NCBI GenBank assembly: GCA_025267735.1
Contig: CM046299.1
Location: 12,050,232 to 12,114,231, forward strand
Reading direction: 5' to 3'
DNA: 64,000 bases
From: Mactra quadrangularis
Taxonomy: Eukaryota > Mollusca > Bivalvia > Venerida > Mactridae
Under the pieces are notes generated by a model. The model searched no databases and was not told the origin of the DNA. It was given only the letters and a program-made list of their open reading frames with translations. Every line of letters starts with the position of its first letter. Within the stretch, counting starts at the first letter, position 1. This document shows, piece by piece, positions 24,857-35,549 of the stretch. A program made the position numbers and the translations under genes.

Positions 24857-26002
24857 CTGAATGTAATGCCGGGATTCTGACTTATAAATCGACTGGAAGT
24901 CTACCGCTCTAGACCACATTATGCCTATCAACCAACTACTCTTTAGCACTATCGAGGCACCATTACAAGCAATTAAGTCTACACAAATACCCATACACAA
25001 TACAAAAGAAAATACTCTTTTTAAGTTCATGCGTAAACATTGTTTTACTCGTTTTATCAGTTTTGACAGTGCTTTGATTCATACAGGAAAATATTACTAT
25101 AGAATTTATACCACTATAGACTGTACTTTTATAATAATGTTAACAAAAAAAAAACATATCTCAAGGCGTCGTCTACATTTTATTTAGAATAAATTATGTT
25201 TTATTTATATTGTCAAGATCTAATCTGAGCTCTGGTTACTTATCATACCACCATCTTACATAATATAATATTCTCACGATTTTCACAGATTTTCTCAGAA
25301 ATATTTTTTCAGAAGCACCTTGTTTTTGTAAAAAACAGCTTATCATTTTAGTTCGCCCTTGCTAAAAACATCAAGGTTGCCAATTATTTATTACTTTGTT
25401 AAGGACTGCCCTTTCCAACTCAACCCATCAGATAAACTCAGAAAAAGGGAAATCCAACTAGCGAATCCCGATATCTTAAATTCATTGGAATAGAATGTTC
25501 TTTTTAAATTTTCTTCGTATTGATATCATATACGCGTAGTTTCATAAAAAGTTTAAAAATTGAAGCAAAAATAAATGGATGTCCCGATACCTTAATAAAA
25601 CTATTTAAAAACTAGGTTAGTTAAACACTTTTGTAATCTGATACTGGGAATAACAACATTTCCTATAACAATTCACTTGTTTCTTGGAATCGTATGATGA
25701 CGTATGTGAACTTGAGGTGAAAAATGTTTAAACTTTGAGGGGCGTTCAAAATGTTTCGAGAGAAAGTATTTTACATTAATTCACTACAGACATGTATAAA
25801 ACCGTTAATGTCCGTCCATATTGTCTAAACAATTGTATTTTTAATTTGCCTTTTCCAACACTTCCATTTGGTGATGTTCGGCAGATACACACCCAGTTTT
25901 TGTTCGTCACAGACTGAAGTATAAATCTTTATATTTCATTTATTTGTTTAAAGTCCCTCATTTTTTTATTTTGTCCAGGCTAGACAAAACAAAATTCTGG
26001 GG

Positions 26003-26010
26003 TATATAAA
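26003..26010 (+). promoter_or_regulatory. TATA box of the SRCR gene
   Basis: TATATAAA lies about 30 bp upstream of the predicted start of the non-coding first exon. It is preserved in copy B at 55534-55541 together with surrounding sequence, which supports function or at least a recent common origin. The transcription start near 26034 is inferred. Confidence 0.6.
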
Positions 26011-26033
26011 TTGAATATCTGAGACCGCATTAT

Positions 26034-26107
26034 CACAACTGTTTAAACTTACTAGTGATAAGTTAGAATTAAATTAAGGAGAATAGAGAGAACATCATAA
26101 ACTGGAG
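26034..26107 (+). other. Non-coding first exon (5' UTR) of the SRCR gene
   Basis: Ends in ACTGGAG followed by GTGAGT, a near-consensus splice donor at 26108. No ATG-initiated frame of note lies inside. It would join to the acceptor TTCTTTCAG ending at 28438, giving a leader of roughly 95 nt before the start codon at 28461. The 2.3-kb intron holds a TTTCG MITE, a piggyBac-like MITE and two hairpin repeats. The exon border is inferred from motifs only. Confidence 0.55.
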
Positions 26108-26306
26108 GTGAGTTTTTTTGTTACTGATTTTCTGCACTTTTATTTATATTTTCAATTATTATGAATAGAAGACGTTCATTTGTTTTCGTGCAAAAAAAGT
26201 GAAACGCAACTAACGGATCCCGATAACCTGATTTATTGGAATAGATTATTCTTTTATAAAATGACATTTTGAAATACTTTTTTTTATTTTTCACAACTGT
26301 TTTAAA

Positions 26307-26631
26307 GGAATATGATACCGCTTTTGTGATGTATTATTTCATTTTTACGAAATATCATTTCGTTTTTTTTTAAAATGAATATTACATTATTTTTTCAGAA
26401 TAATTATTTCGTATTGACGATACGATATTACATTGAAACGAAATATGGTTTCGTTTTAACGAAATATTTTATTTTTACGAAATAATGATTACTTTTTTCG
26501 AAATAATTATTACTTTCTTTTGACAATTAATCTATTTCGTTTAAACGTAATAATATTTTGGGGTTTTTTTTCGAAATAGTGGTGAAAATAACAATTATTT
26601 TTAAATGTCACTTTAGGGGCTCCGTATTTCC
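26307..26631. mobile_element. TTTCG-rich foldback MITE, complete copy
   Basis: Ends GGAATATGATACCGCTTTTG and (complement) GGAAATACGGAGCCCCTAAA are related inverted repeats. The interior is alternating ATTTCG/CGAAAT words. The copy at 55778-56100 occupies the same place in duplication B, so insertion predates the duplication. A third copy is cut by the window start. Confidence 0.6.
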
Positions 26632-27725
26632 ATGATGTATTTTATTGAATTGTTGATATAATGGTATAGTTCTTCTGTAAACATATACAGTTCTACACAT
26701 ACGCGTCAAAAAGTCTAAATTTCTTGAAAAAAGGTAACTGAACACCTATTTGCCACATTTTATTGAGACTATGAACCGACTGTAGTCGAGATTTATAGCT
26801 TCGTCACTGTTATCTGTTATGTGTACTACGTAGTACACATTTCTGAGTAAGGTCAGACAAACAAACTGTTTCAACGAAGTACGCTATGATTTCCATAATA
26901 ATTGAACAGAAAATAATGTATTTAAATAGAATTTGTGTTAATTAAACGTTTCTGAGAATTAAATTTTAACAAATGTTTTACAATGATTAGCGTTAAAAGT
27001 GTCAGTTCATTATAAAGAATACATAATTTGATAAATGTTTTAATTTTATTTTGATAACCTGATTAAACAATGAACTAAATATATTAGATACACTGTACAT
27101 TGTAATATTATTTTTATGAAAAATGTTTAAGTGTTACATATGGCTTAGGTTGATCTTGTAACTAAGTAAGTACATGTTATAGAAGAGTCACCGCACTGCA
27201 GTAAGATCTTATCTAAAAGAGTACATTATTACAATGTATAAAATATATATTATAATAAAACATTGTCAATGACTAACAGTATTTTAGCAATGAATAGAAT
27301 GACATAAAAAGTATATGTTCGCTACTCATTTAAAACGTTTGTGTGATAAAGTCTGAGCCCGAAGTTTGACAGCAACTATTATGGGAATTCTGTGTATCTG
27401 TCTTGATATAAGCATTTTAAATTGATTCTTATCATTAAACAAAAAAAATATATCAGAATATATATAATAAAATACAGATTTATGTACTAGTGTTAATTAT
27501 TTTATTACATGGATGTAAGTTGAAAGTTTTGAAAATACTAGAAAAAATACTATTGGTTAGTTTATGAGGTAACTGCATGCATATCTTAATCAGATTAAGA
27601 TCATGTGAGGTTTAAAGCTTAACAGCGGGGTTGATTTATTATCTACAATGTCGAATTTTGCTTCTAAGCAATGTTTACGTGAACTAACAGTCAACTTGAC
27701 TATTTCCGCGATTAGTATATATTAA

Positions 27726-27884
27726 CCTAATATTCTATATATCTTATACTTAAAGGTTCTGTGCTCCTTTTCACAAAATTTCTTAATAAAACCCTTATCG
27801 TAAGTCAATTTCATATTATTAGCAGTTCAAAGCCAAATGAATAATAAGCATAACAATGATAGGATATACATATAGAATATTAGG
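27726..27884. mobile_element. piggyBac-like MITE in SRCR intron 1
   Basis: The 159-bp unit starts CCTAATATTCTATAT and ends ATATAGAATATTAGG and is flanked by TTAA on both sides (27722-27725 and 27885-27888). TTAA targets and ends starting with CC are characteristic of piggyBac. It lies in a block absent from duplication B. Confidence 0.7.
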
Positions 27885-27902
27885 TTAATGTCAATCTGTA
27901 TC

Positions 27903-27988
27903 TAGTTTATCCGGCAAGTTGGAGAAAGGTTTATTCGGCGAGGCTTGTCGAGTCGAATAATCCTTTTGGAGACGAGCCGGATAAACTA
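27903..27988. repeat. 86-bp near-perfect hairpin repeat
   Basis: TAGTTTATCCGGC at the left is complementary to GCCGGATAAACTA at the right, and inside TTATTCGGC opposes GTCGAATAA-type sequence, giving nested stems. It is probably a very short MITE. It lies in the SRCR intron. Confidence 0.65.
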
Positions 27989-28045
27989 AGTACTAGTAGT
28001 TTATTTTCAAAATACTGAAATCAGGATTAACGGTGTATCATAGTG

Positions 28046-28131
28046 CAATCTGTGTAAACACATATCCAGTAGATCACTACATTAGCGATTATGCGAGCGG
28101 TAAAATTGTAGATCGGGTTTTAATCAGATTG
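28046..28131. repeat. Short CAATCTGATT-family copy in SRCR intron 1
   Basis: Left CAATCTGTGTAAACAC, right (complement) CAATCTGATTAAAACCCGAT. Duplication B lacks this block (TATCATATGTTGAAATTG at about 59281), so it arrived in A after duplication or was lost from B. Confidence 0.5.
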
Positions 28132-28460
28132 ATCAAAAATTGAAAAAAAAACTATTAAGTGGGTGGAGTGACTATATATGTACGAGTAGCAAAATATCCC
28201 TAAATTCATGATAATTTTTATATATTTTGTAACAGATGCATCATGTATATAAACATGGCTGCGGAAAATATATAACACTGAACAAAATAGCGTTTAAAAT
28301 GAAATGAAAACATATATCGTAATATTGAAGCAGTCAATAAATCTGTTGTCAGTCCAAACATAATCCTGAAAACTTTGACCCATATATTTTAAATCGGCGA
28401 CTTTTATCAACCATATTGAAACATTTACATTCTTTCAGAATTCTAATTCACATAAAGAAA

Positions 28461-30294
28461 ATGGAGATGTCATTCATCCTGATTGTTATGGTTGGCATGA
28501 CATTAGTTCATGGCAGTAGGTATAAGCGGCTGGAGCTAAAAGTAAGCGCGATGGAAATGTCCCTAATTCAGGTAAGACATTTACTTCACGCCTAATCAAC
28601 ATTTTATTTGATTTTGATTACATTAAAGAGATTAGAAGGCAAAATTTTCAATTCCAATTTTCCTGGTTCTGTATTATATTTCTAAATTGTGATTAAAACA
28701 GACAAACTGACATATCATTTTCTATATTTTCTCGTAATATTTGGGGTGTTTCCTTACTTGACCCACGTGGGTCAGATTAGCTAAAAAAGATTAGTGTTAA
28801 AATATGCATTTACTGATGAGAAGTTACAATAGCTTGTTATTGTGCAACATTAGTATAAATATATTACAAAATCGCTTAACAATGTTGAAAAGACAAGAAG
28901 CGACCAATGAAAATGCATAATTTCATTAAGTATGACATATAACAAATCTATAAACTGTAATTGATTGTTGATATCCTCAGTATCGTACTTTCATTTTCAA
29001 AAATATGTATGTCACTCGTTTAAATTCGTTTTGTTGTATGTTATAAGTGACAAAATGTCATGTAAAATATCATTAAAACATTATCATTAGAACATTAAAA
29101 TAAAAGAGTTTCTCATAAATGTATATTAACGAGGGGGTAAATTATAACAGCCGTGTTTGTGTTCAACATTCAATTATAAATGACGTCATTTTAAATAAAG
29201 AGTGAAAACTCACACGCCTATGTTAGAATTGTATTTTTTGTATCCGATTTCAGGACATAGCCATGCTAAGAAAAACTCAAACGGCGATGGACAAAAAACT
29301 GGAAGAAATACTCAAATTAATGAAACCATCATTACAAGAAGATATTACAGACAAACCAACTTTAAAAACAGACGATAATGAACATTTTGAACAAATTTCA
29401 ACCGAAACAGATCGAATGAAAATGGAAATTAAAAGATTAAAGCGTGCATTTGTAGATTTTAAACAAAACTTAAGGTCAGAAGAGGAAACGAATGCTGCAG
29501 AATCATACAACTGCATGCCAACTACTCAAGAAATACTTAATGACACTTTAAAACAAATTGTACAAAACGTTCAAACTATGACAAGTGAGGTCAATGATAA
29601 TTTTAAAAATTTAAAAGTTAACAAAGACATATTAAGTTCGGTAAAAAGTTTTGAAGTTAATTATTATGGTTTCGTATTAGCGGAAGATGACAGTCTGTCA
29701 GATCAGGCAAAAAAGGGCATTTTTGAACGCTTAGCTTTACTTTATCTGGAAACAAATTGCTTAGTTGAATTTGATACATGTAGTAAGTTAAACAAACTAC
29801 TTTCAAACTTAAAAGGCAATAGCATGGATTGTTTTCTAGATAAATACAAAATGGAGAAAATTGAAAAGCTTGTAACAAATTATGGCAGTGTTCGGCTCGG
29901 AAATTATTCAACATATTTTGGTAAAACATCAATTACTGTAAAAGGTAGAGTAGAAGTTTACTATAATGATACATGGGGAACTGTTTGTAATGATGATTTC
30001 GTCAAATCAAAAAATGGAGCAGAGGTTGTGTGTAGACAATTGAGACTTACTGGTGGTAAACCAATAGCAAATAATGCTCCTGGTATTAATCTATTTAAGT
30101 TTTTTACTGTTGACTCTTCAAAGCTAGCGTCTACTCCTGTTAATCCTATTTGGTTAGATGATGTTCAATGTACAGGTACAGAGTCAAGTATATTTCAATG
30201 CCCACGACATGATAATGTACCAATTGGTGAACATAACTGTGATCACAGTGAAGATGCAGACATAGAATGTACTATACCTGATAATGTTCTATAG
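28461..30294 (+). CDS. Secreted coiled-coil and SRCR-domain protein, two coding exons
   Basis: Predicted 383-residue secreted protein. Coding exon 1 (28461-28571, 37 codons) encodes a signal peptide: hydrophobic FILIVMVGMTLV, likely cut after VHG. It ends in CAG at a GTAAGA donor. Coding exon 2 (29254-30294) follows a TTTCAG acceptor, and the phase is preserved (phase 0). Residues about 40-165 are heptad-like and charged, suggesting a coiled coil. A central helical part has cysteines at 206, 213 and 230. One SRCR domain occupies about 249-376, with WGTVCNDDF, AEVVCRQL, IWLDDVQCTG and a C-terminal ECT. Its six cysteines (282, 297, 343, 353, 366, 376) fit the group A pattern, with C1 and C4 absent. 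SRCR proteins commonly bind polyanionic or microbial ligands; such a role is inference here. There is no collagen segment or transmembrane helix. The first ATG in good context after the acceptor was chosen. Neighbouring duplications suggest a multigene SRCR cluster. Confidence 0.85.
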
Positions 30295-30311
30295 ATTTTC
30301 AAGCAACTTCT

Positions 30312-30557
30312 CAGGAACGGATCTAAAACTTTTTTTCTGGGAGGGTCTTTCCAACCAAAACCTCATTATACACATTTTGCTTTATAATGCAACATATTAA
30401 TAATAAAAAACTACATAACCATTAAATTTATGTTAAACGCCGAGAAAAATTGCTTCGTGCTACTTAAAAATAGCTGAAAATAAATACACTAATGTCAAGG
30501 TACTTTTTGAAAATTCAAGAGGGGGTCCTGACCCCCCCCCCGCTGGATCCGCCTATG
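30312..30557. mobile_element. hAT-like MITE in the SRCR 3' UTR
   Basis: Left end CAGGAACGGATCTAAAAC, right end (complement) CATAGGCGGATCCAGCGG, flanked by CTTCT on both sides (30307-30311 and 30558-30562). It starts 17 bp after the SRCR stop codon. It supplies the first canonical AATAAA downstream of the gene (30479-30484). The next clear AATAAA is at 31041-31046. Confidence 0.7.
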
Positions 30558-31374
30558 CTTCTGGATATTCGATGAAGTCATCATTACTATATAATTACTG
30601 TGAATAGTAGAATACTGTATTTGAACATTATTTAAGATATTGAGCCAATACAACTTATATATTAACGGATATATTATATGGTGTTATGATGCTGCAATCA
30701 CACATGTACATATAAGGTTGTGGATTGGACTGTGTACATAAAATTTTCAGTGTACAAAGTGTCATAGGAAAAGGACACTTTTCTAATTCCTGCAGTTATG
30801 AACTTAATGAAGGACCAATACCATTCATCATGAACTTTTTAATAGTGAAATGCTGTTATAGGACAATTCAGTATCCGGATGTACTTCAATCTGTATTTCC
30901 ATGATAAAAATGGTGATTTATCAAGTTTTTAACAGATATTGGACGTTATTTAACTCTAAGCTTTTTGTTCATTTACCTGTTTCTTTATGCCATTCATATT
31001 TACTGGTATGTCAGTAACTATCTTTATACATGTATCTGTAAATAAACATTAAGAAACAAAATGTTAAAACTTACTGTATTGTTTTTCAAAGATATTATCT
31101 CAATCCCTAAAATACAGAGCGTTTTTTTGTATAAAACTTCTTGATGATAAAACATCATAGTGGACATAATAATTCCACAAATTTGGTACTAAGAGAAAAA
31201 TTTGACAAATTGGGACTGTGAAATTCAAACAGAATATAATGCAGGGGGTTCGGCATATGTCTATAATCACATGTTAAACTATTCTTTATCTTATCAATGG
31301 TATTTTAAGTCGTGTAATAGACATGTCCACTTTTATGTACATGTACTTTAAACAATGGACTTGAATTCTCAAGT
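30558..31374. other. Probable SRCR 3' flank, no other gene seen
   Basis: AT-rich sequence with an AATAAA at 31041-31046 that could end a longer SRCR transcript. No exon or repeat boundary is otherwise supported. Confidence 0.35.
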
Positions 31375-31556
31375 CCGCTTGGCTAGCTCAGTTGGTAGCA
31401 CACAAGTCTACTGATCGAGGGGTCGTGGGTTCGATTTCCCGGCGGGGCATACTTTCATGGAGCTTGGTCATGAACTATTTCTACGGCCATTCTACCTCCT
31501 ACCAATGATTTTTAATTGTGTAGGACAGTTGTCGGTCACTGACAAAAAGGATTTGT
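31375..31556 (+). repeat. SINE family S1 copy with head, tail missing
   Basis: Head CTTGGCTAGCTCAGTTGGTA and GTGGGTTCGATTTCCCGG, then body GAGCTTGGTCATGAACTATT and TAGGACAGTTGTCGGTCACT. It is truncated before the tail. The A and B boxes of a polymerase III promoter are recognisable. Confidence 0.75.
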
Positions 31557-31749
31557 TGGGGGTCCACCATGGCAAAGAACATGTCGGTTGCACATTATAG
31601 TTCTTGTTGTAAACACACAAGGCTTTGTAAAAACATGTTTACATTTATATAGGTGACTATATATTGTTAAGCATTATCATAGAATAAAGTACTTCTAATT
31701 TATTGACTAAAACCAAGACATGAATTCATTGCCTATAAGATAGTAGATT

Positions 31750-32090
31750 AGTTTACTTCAACACATGTAAAAGTATTCTGTTCGGACATGTGACACAAAG
31801 GTATGTATTTTCAAAATGGCATCTTAATATGTCAGAGATTATTGGTAGTAAATAGCCAAGGAGTTCGGAATGGAAAATTACATGGGTGACCAGCATGTTC
31901 AGTTACAATGAACGTTCCAAAACGTTCCGTAACGGAAGTGTCGGAACAACTCAACCCATAGACAACTCAATCTGCTACTAACAGATTGTGTTGTCCCAAC
32001 TTTGAGTCGAGTATTGCACGGGTTGAGTTGTCTGCGGGTTGAGTTGTCCCGTACCCGTTACTTTAGCTATCAGTAGTTACTGGACACAGA
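31750..32090. mobile_element. GTTCAGTTAC-family MITE with TTGAGTTG repeats, copy 1
   Basis: The left flank block (31752-31880, with ATATGTCAGAGATTATTGGT and GCCAAGGAGTTCGGAATG) corresponds to the reversed subterminal part of the 12.6-16-kb element. GTTCAGTTAC, AACGTTCCGTAACGG and an internal inverted array follow: ACAACTCAACCC and ACAACTCAATC opposed by GGGTTGAGTTGTC twice. The opposed arms could form a long hairpin. It is non-coding. Confidence 0.55.
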
Positions 32091-32344
32091 ATAGCTTAGC
32101 AGTTTAATGCCTGTTTGCAGAGTCAAAGTCTTTTTTCTTTTTACAAATGAGATGCTATTCCGTCACTAAGAAATTATACTAACTTTGATAGTCGAGAGAA
32201 AAATACCAGATCTTATCAAAGCTTCAGTTTTTTTATTCGGAGACATAAATCATATTAAAGATATTAAGAATATTGATACCATGTACTTGTACATATTTCA
32301 AACTCACAGGTGGAATTTGAAAATTTTGGAAATCCTTAAAATCT

Positions 32345-32550
32345 TCTTTAAAATACTGTAGCCTGTTCAATTACCCCAAATGTTCCGTGATGTTAGGGTC
32401 GGAACATCTTAACCCAAAGACAACTCAATCCCAAACTAAAGGGTTGAGTTGTCACAACTTTGAGTTGAGTTATCCACGGGTTGAGTTGTCTTTGGATTGA
32501 GTTTTCCCACACCCGTTACGTTAGCTAACAGTCATTACTGAACACGCTGC
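32345..32550. mobile_element. GTTCAGTTAC-family MITE, copy 2
   Basis: Starts TGTTCAATTACC and ends GTTAGCTAACAGTCATTACT then GAACACG, giving inverted ends (GTGTTCAGTAA versus TGTTCAATTA). The inside again shows ACAACTCAATC opposed by GGGTTGAGTTGTC. Confidence 0.6.
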
Positions 32551-32807
32551 TGAAAAAGTCAGATCCAAAATACACTGTCAATAACTTCTTGAAACACTGA
32601 AATCAGTAATAATATGGAAAACTTCCACCTAAGCAAAATGAAGCACACTTGATAGTGTTTATTAAACTTTGTAAAATAGTGTGAACAGTTTATAAATGGA
32701 GTGTCGTAAATCAGTACTATATTCAACCTTTGCACGAGTGGATTAATTTCAACAGCATTGTTATATGGTTCTTTAAAATAAATCTTCTCTAGTGACATAA
32801 TTTGCCA

Positions 32808-33157
32808 TATTGTGCATAAAGTTTGACCCCGATCTGACCTTTCACATTTGCATCTAAAAATTATCTACACATTTCCCGACGAAAATCAATACCACGCCTA
32901 TTCTACACTTTGGCTTGGAACGTATTCAAAATAAACAACTAATTTACATTGTAGAACCTTTTCGGCCACTGCGTAAAAGACTCTCATTGTACGCTTTAAA
33001 TTTAAAACATTAATCCCTGTGTAAAAATCACATTTAAGCTTTGACGATATACTCCGATATTGGTATCGAACATTAATACTACACTCATATTCAATGTAAT
33101 GAAGTAATGAATATCTTGCATAAAGGTCAGATCGGGGTCAAACTTGACCCACAATAC
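32808..33157. mobile_element. Inverted-repeat element with GACCCCGATCTGACC ends
   Basis: A perfect 24-bp inverted repeat (32819-32842 and 33122-33145, core GACCCCGATCTGACC) extends outward with few mismatches to TATTGTG/CACAATA. The 350-bp unit has no open frame. No target duplication beyond a possible TA could be read, so the superfamily is uncertain. Confidence 0.65.
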
Positions 33158-33166
33158 TATAAATGA

Positions 33167-33316
33167 AATAACTTACAGTTGTCTATGTTTTATTGCATAA
33201 AAATATAGGCACTTGTTTGATGCACAACTACTCATGATTTAATTCCAACAAGTCCCAAAGCTTGTGTCTATATTTTATTTTGTGATAAAACATAGACACC
33301 TGCAAGTTATTTCTTA
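33167..33316. mobile_element. 150-bp foldback element
   Basis: GAAATAACTTACAGTTGTCT ... ATATAGGCACTTGT on the left is mirrored by the complement of ACAAGC/TGTGTCTATATTTTA ... AGACACCTGCAAGTTATTTC on the right. The arms are about 55 bp with short gaps and the loop is about 35 bp. It lies 10 bp from the previous inverted-repeat element. Confidence 0.6.
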
Positions 33317-33569
33317 ACGAAAATTAAAAACTTGTGTATGGGATTCTGTTTGCAATTAGTTATTATTAAATAAATAAGAGAAAGTAGTACATTAATTTAG
33401 AGAAATGTTTATTTTCTAAATTAAAGAAATCTCAAGTTACCCTTTTAATAGTTTACATTTCACCCGATTTGTATGAAGAATTCAAACACTGCTTTTATTA
33501 TCATCATTATATACCCCATTTGTATAGCGCTCTTTTCATATTGAATAATAAATATTGCTAGTAATAAAA

Positions 33570-35512
33570 TTTGTTTGCTTGGGTTTTACGGCGCATCAAC
33601 ACAGAAAGGTCATATCGCGCCGAAAACAAATAATGACACTATTAATTATTAATAAAAAAGAGGTGTACTATTTTAGATTTTAAAATATCATGTAATTTTA
33701 ACTCAATACTTTTAATAAGATTATTGTCTGAACTGCGATTTTTAATCGCTAGTAATACAGATAGAGAATCTGAGAAAATAATAAACTTGTTATTTATGCT
33801 ATTTGATATGTATGTTAAAGCCAGATCAATTGCTTTTATTTCGGCAGTAAATATAGATGCTTTGTCAGGCAGTAGTATTCTTGCAACGAAAGAATTTCCG
33901 TATGCGGCGCAACCAACTTTGTTTCCATCTTTGGAACCGTCGGTAAATAAATGAGTATAATCTTTGTATTTTTCCAAGACGTTTACAAATTCAGATTTGA
34001 AGGCTTCAGGGCAAGTGAAAGATTTACGAAAAGTTGATAAGTCAATATTGACGTCTGGAATGTTGTAGGTCCAAGGGGGATATTTTCATCTAAGTTCTGT
34101 ATCACAGACGAAGTGTTTATATTTAGCATTTCTAAGTCGTTTTTAACGCGTAGGCCAAAAGGTTTGATTTCATTCGGTTTATTTTCAAATTTGCTGGTGT
34201 AATCAGGTTTAAAAATAACATTTCGCGCCGGGTTTCTTTTGTTCGAAGATATACGAGTTGCGTATTGTAATGAAAGTTTTTGACGACGTAATTTTAGTGA
34301 TGGCTCGTTAGCTTCAACATAAAGACTTTCAATAGGTGAAGTTTTAAATGCACCAAGGGCAATACGTAAGCCCTGGTTGTGTATAGTATCTAGCACTTGA
34401 ACGAACAAGACTTCTGTATAATTTTAGTAATCTTTGGGTATCAGATCCCCAATCAGTATGTGAAAGTACTTTAAGTAGATTCAAAGCTTTAATACATTTT
34501 GTTTTAAGCAACTTTAAGTGTGGTATAAAAGATAGTTTTTTTATCGAATGTAACGCCTAAAAACTTCATTTACTACTGGGATTTTTGAGCCACAAATGTA
34601 AAGTTCGGGATCATTATGATGTTTTCTTAATCGACAAAAATGTACGCATTGAGTTTTTGACTTGGAAAATTTAAAACCATTTTCTGTTGCCCATTTTTGA
34701 ATTTTATCCAAGTTCTGTTGTAATTGACGTTCGATACTTCGAATATTTTTAGATCGATAACAGATTAAAAAATCATCAACATATAATGAGCAATCTGTAC
34801 CAGGGTTTATAGCCTTAACAATATTATTAATTTTAAGCCCAAAGAGTATAACAGATAAAATACTGCCTTGCGGCACGCCTTGTTCTTGTTCGATGCTCTC
34901 TGATAACGTTGATCCTACTTTAACTTGAAAATTTCTGTCTGACAAAAAACTGGAAATGAACATTGGTAATCTACCATTTAGACCGGCATCTTTTAAATCC
35001 TTGAGAATACCATATTTCCATGTTGTATCATAAGCTTTCTCAAGATCGAAGAAAATTGAAACTACGTGTTGTTTATTGACAAAAGCCTCTCTTATAAATG
35101 TTTCAAGACGAACTAAATGATCATTTGTACTTCGTTGTTTTCGAAAACCAGACTGAAAATTAGTAATAATACCATTTGATTCTAAATACCAGATAAGTTG
35201 TTTATTAACCATGCGTTCGAAGGTTTTACAGATACAACTTGTTAGAGATATTGGTCGATAGTTAAGGGGATCTGTGTTGTCTTTATCCGGTTTCGGTATT
35301 GGTACGATTAAAGCTTTTTTCCAGGAATCTGGAATTTTGCCAGATATCCATACATCATTAAAAATATCAAGCAATAAATGTTGAGATACTAAGGGTAGGT
35401 GTTTTAAAAATTGATAGTAAATTCCATCTGGACAGCAGCAGTGTCTTTAGCATTTTTTATTGAGTCGTTTAGATCATTAATCGTATAGAGGATGTTTTAG
35501 TAATAAAATGTT
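33570..35512 (-). pseudogene. Degenerate I/Nimb-like LINE: reverse transcriptase and RNase H
   Basis: On the minus strand the sequence encodes, in order: the RT entry region (about 35510-35375, interrupted), RT fingers and palm (35374-34541) with DKDNTDPLNYRPISL, FFDLEKAYDT, QGVPQGSILS and the catalytic SLYVDD, a thumb/connection region (34408-33983), and an RNase H domain (33977-33642) with FTDGS, E in FTAEIKA and FSDS. RT followed by RNase H is typical of I-group LINEs such as Nimb. At least three frame breaks separate the parts. The upstream endonuclease is missing, so the copy is 5' truncated. The 3' end reads TGTGTTGATGCGCCGTAAAA and then CAAACAAA, shared with SINE tails in this window. 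Confidence 0.85.
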
Positions 35513-35549
35513 TTTAATATGATGATACACTATAAAAGCAGTACGTAAA

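Larger units (their letters stand above)
24200..28345 (+). repeat. Segmental duplication copy A, SRCR promoter, exon 1 and intron 1
   Basis: Collinear with 50980-56885 and 59240-59499. Shared blocks are TTTCGGCAAATCCTTGCACC, GTTATTATAGTACCATAACG, ATAAATGGATGTCCCGATAC, TATATAAATTGAATATCTGA, ACTGGAGGTGAG, GGCTTAGGTTGATCTTGTAA and AACATGGCTGCGGAA. Differences are mainly insertions: the MITE at 24570-24856 and the block at 27580-27990 are only in A, while two hAT-like elements and a Tc1/mariner-like element are only in B. Confidence 0.85.
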
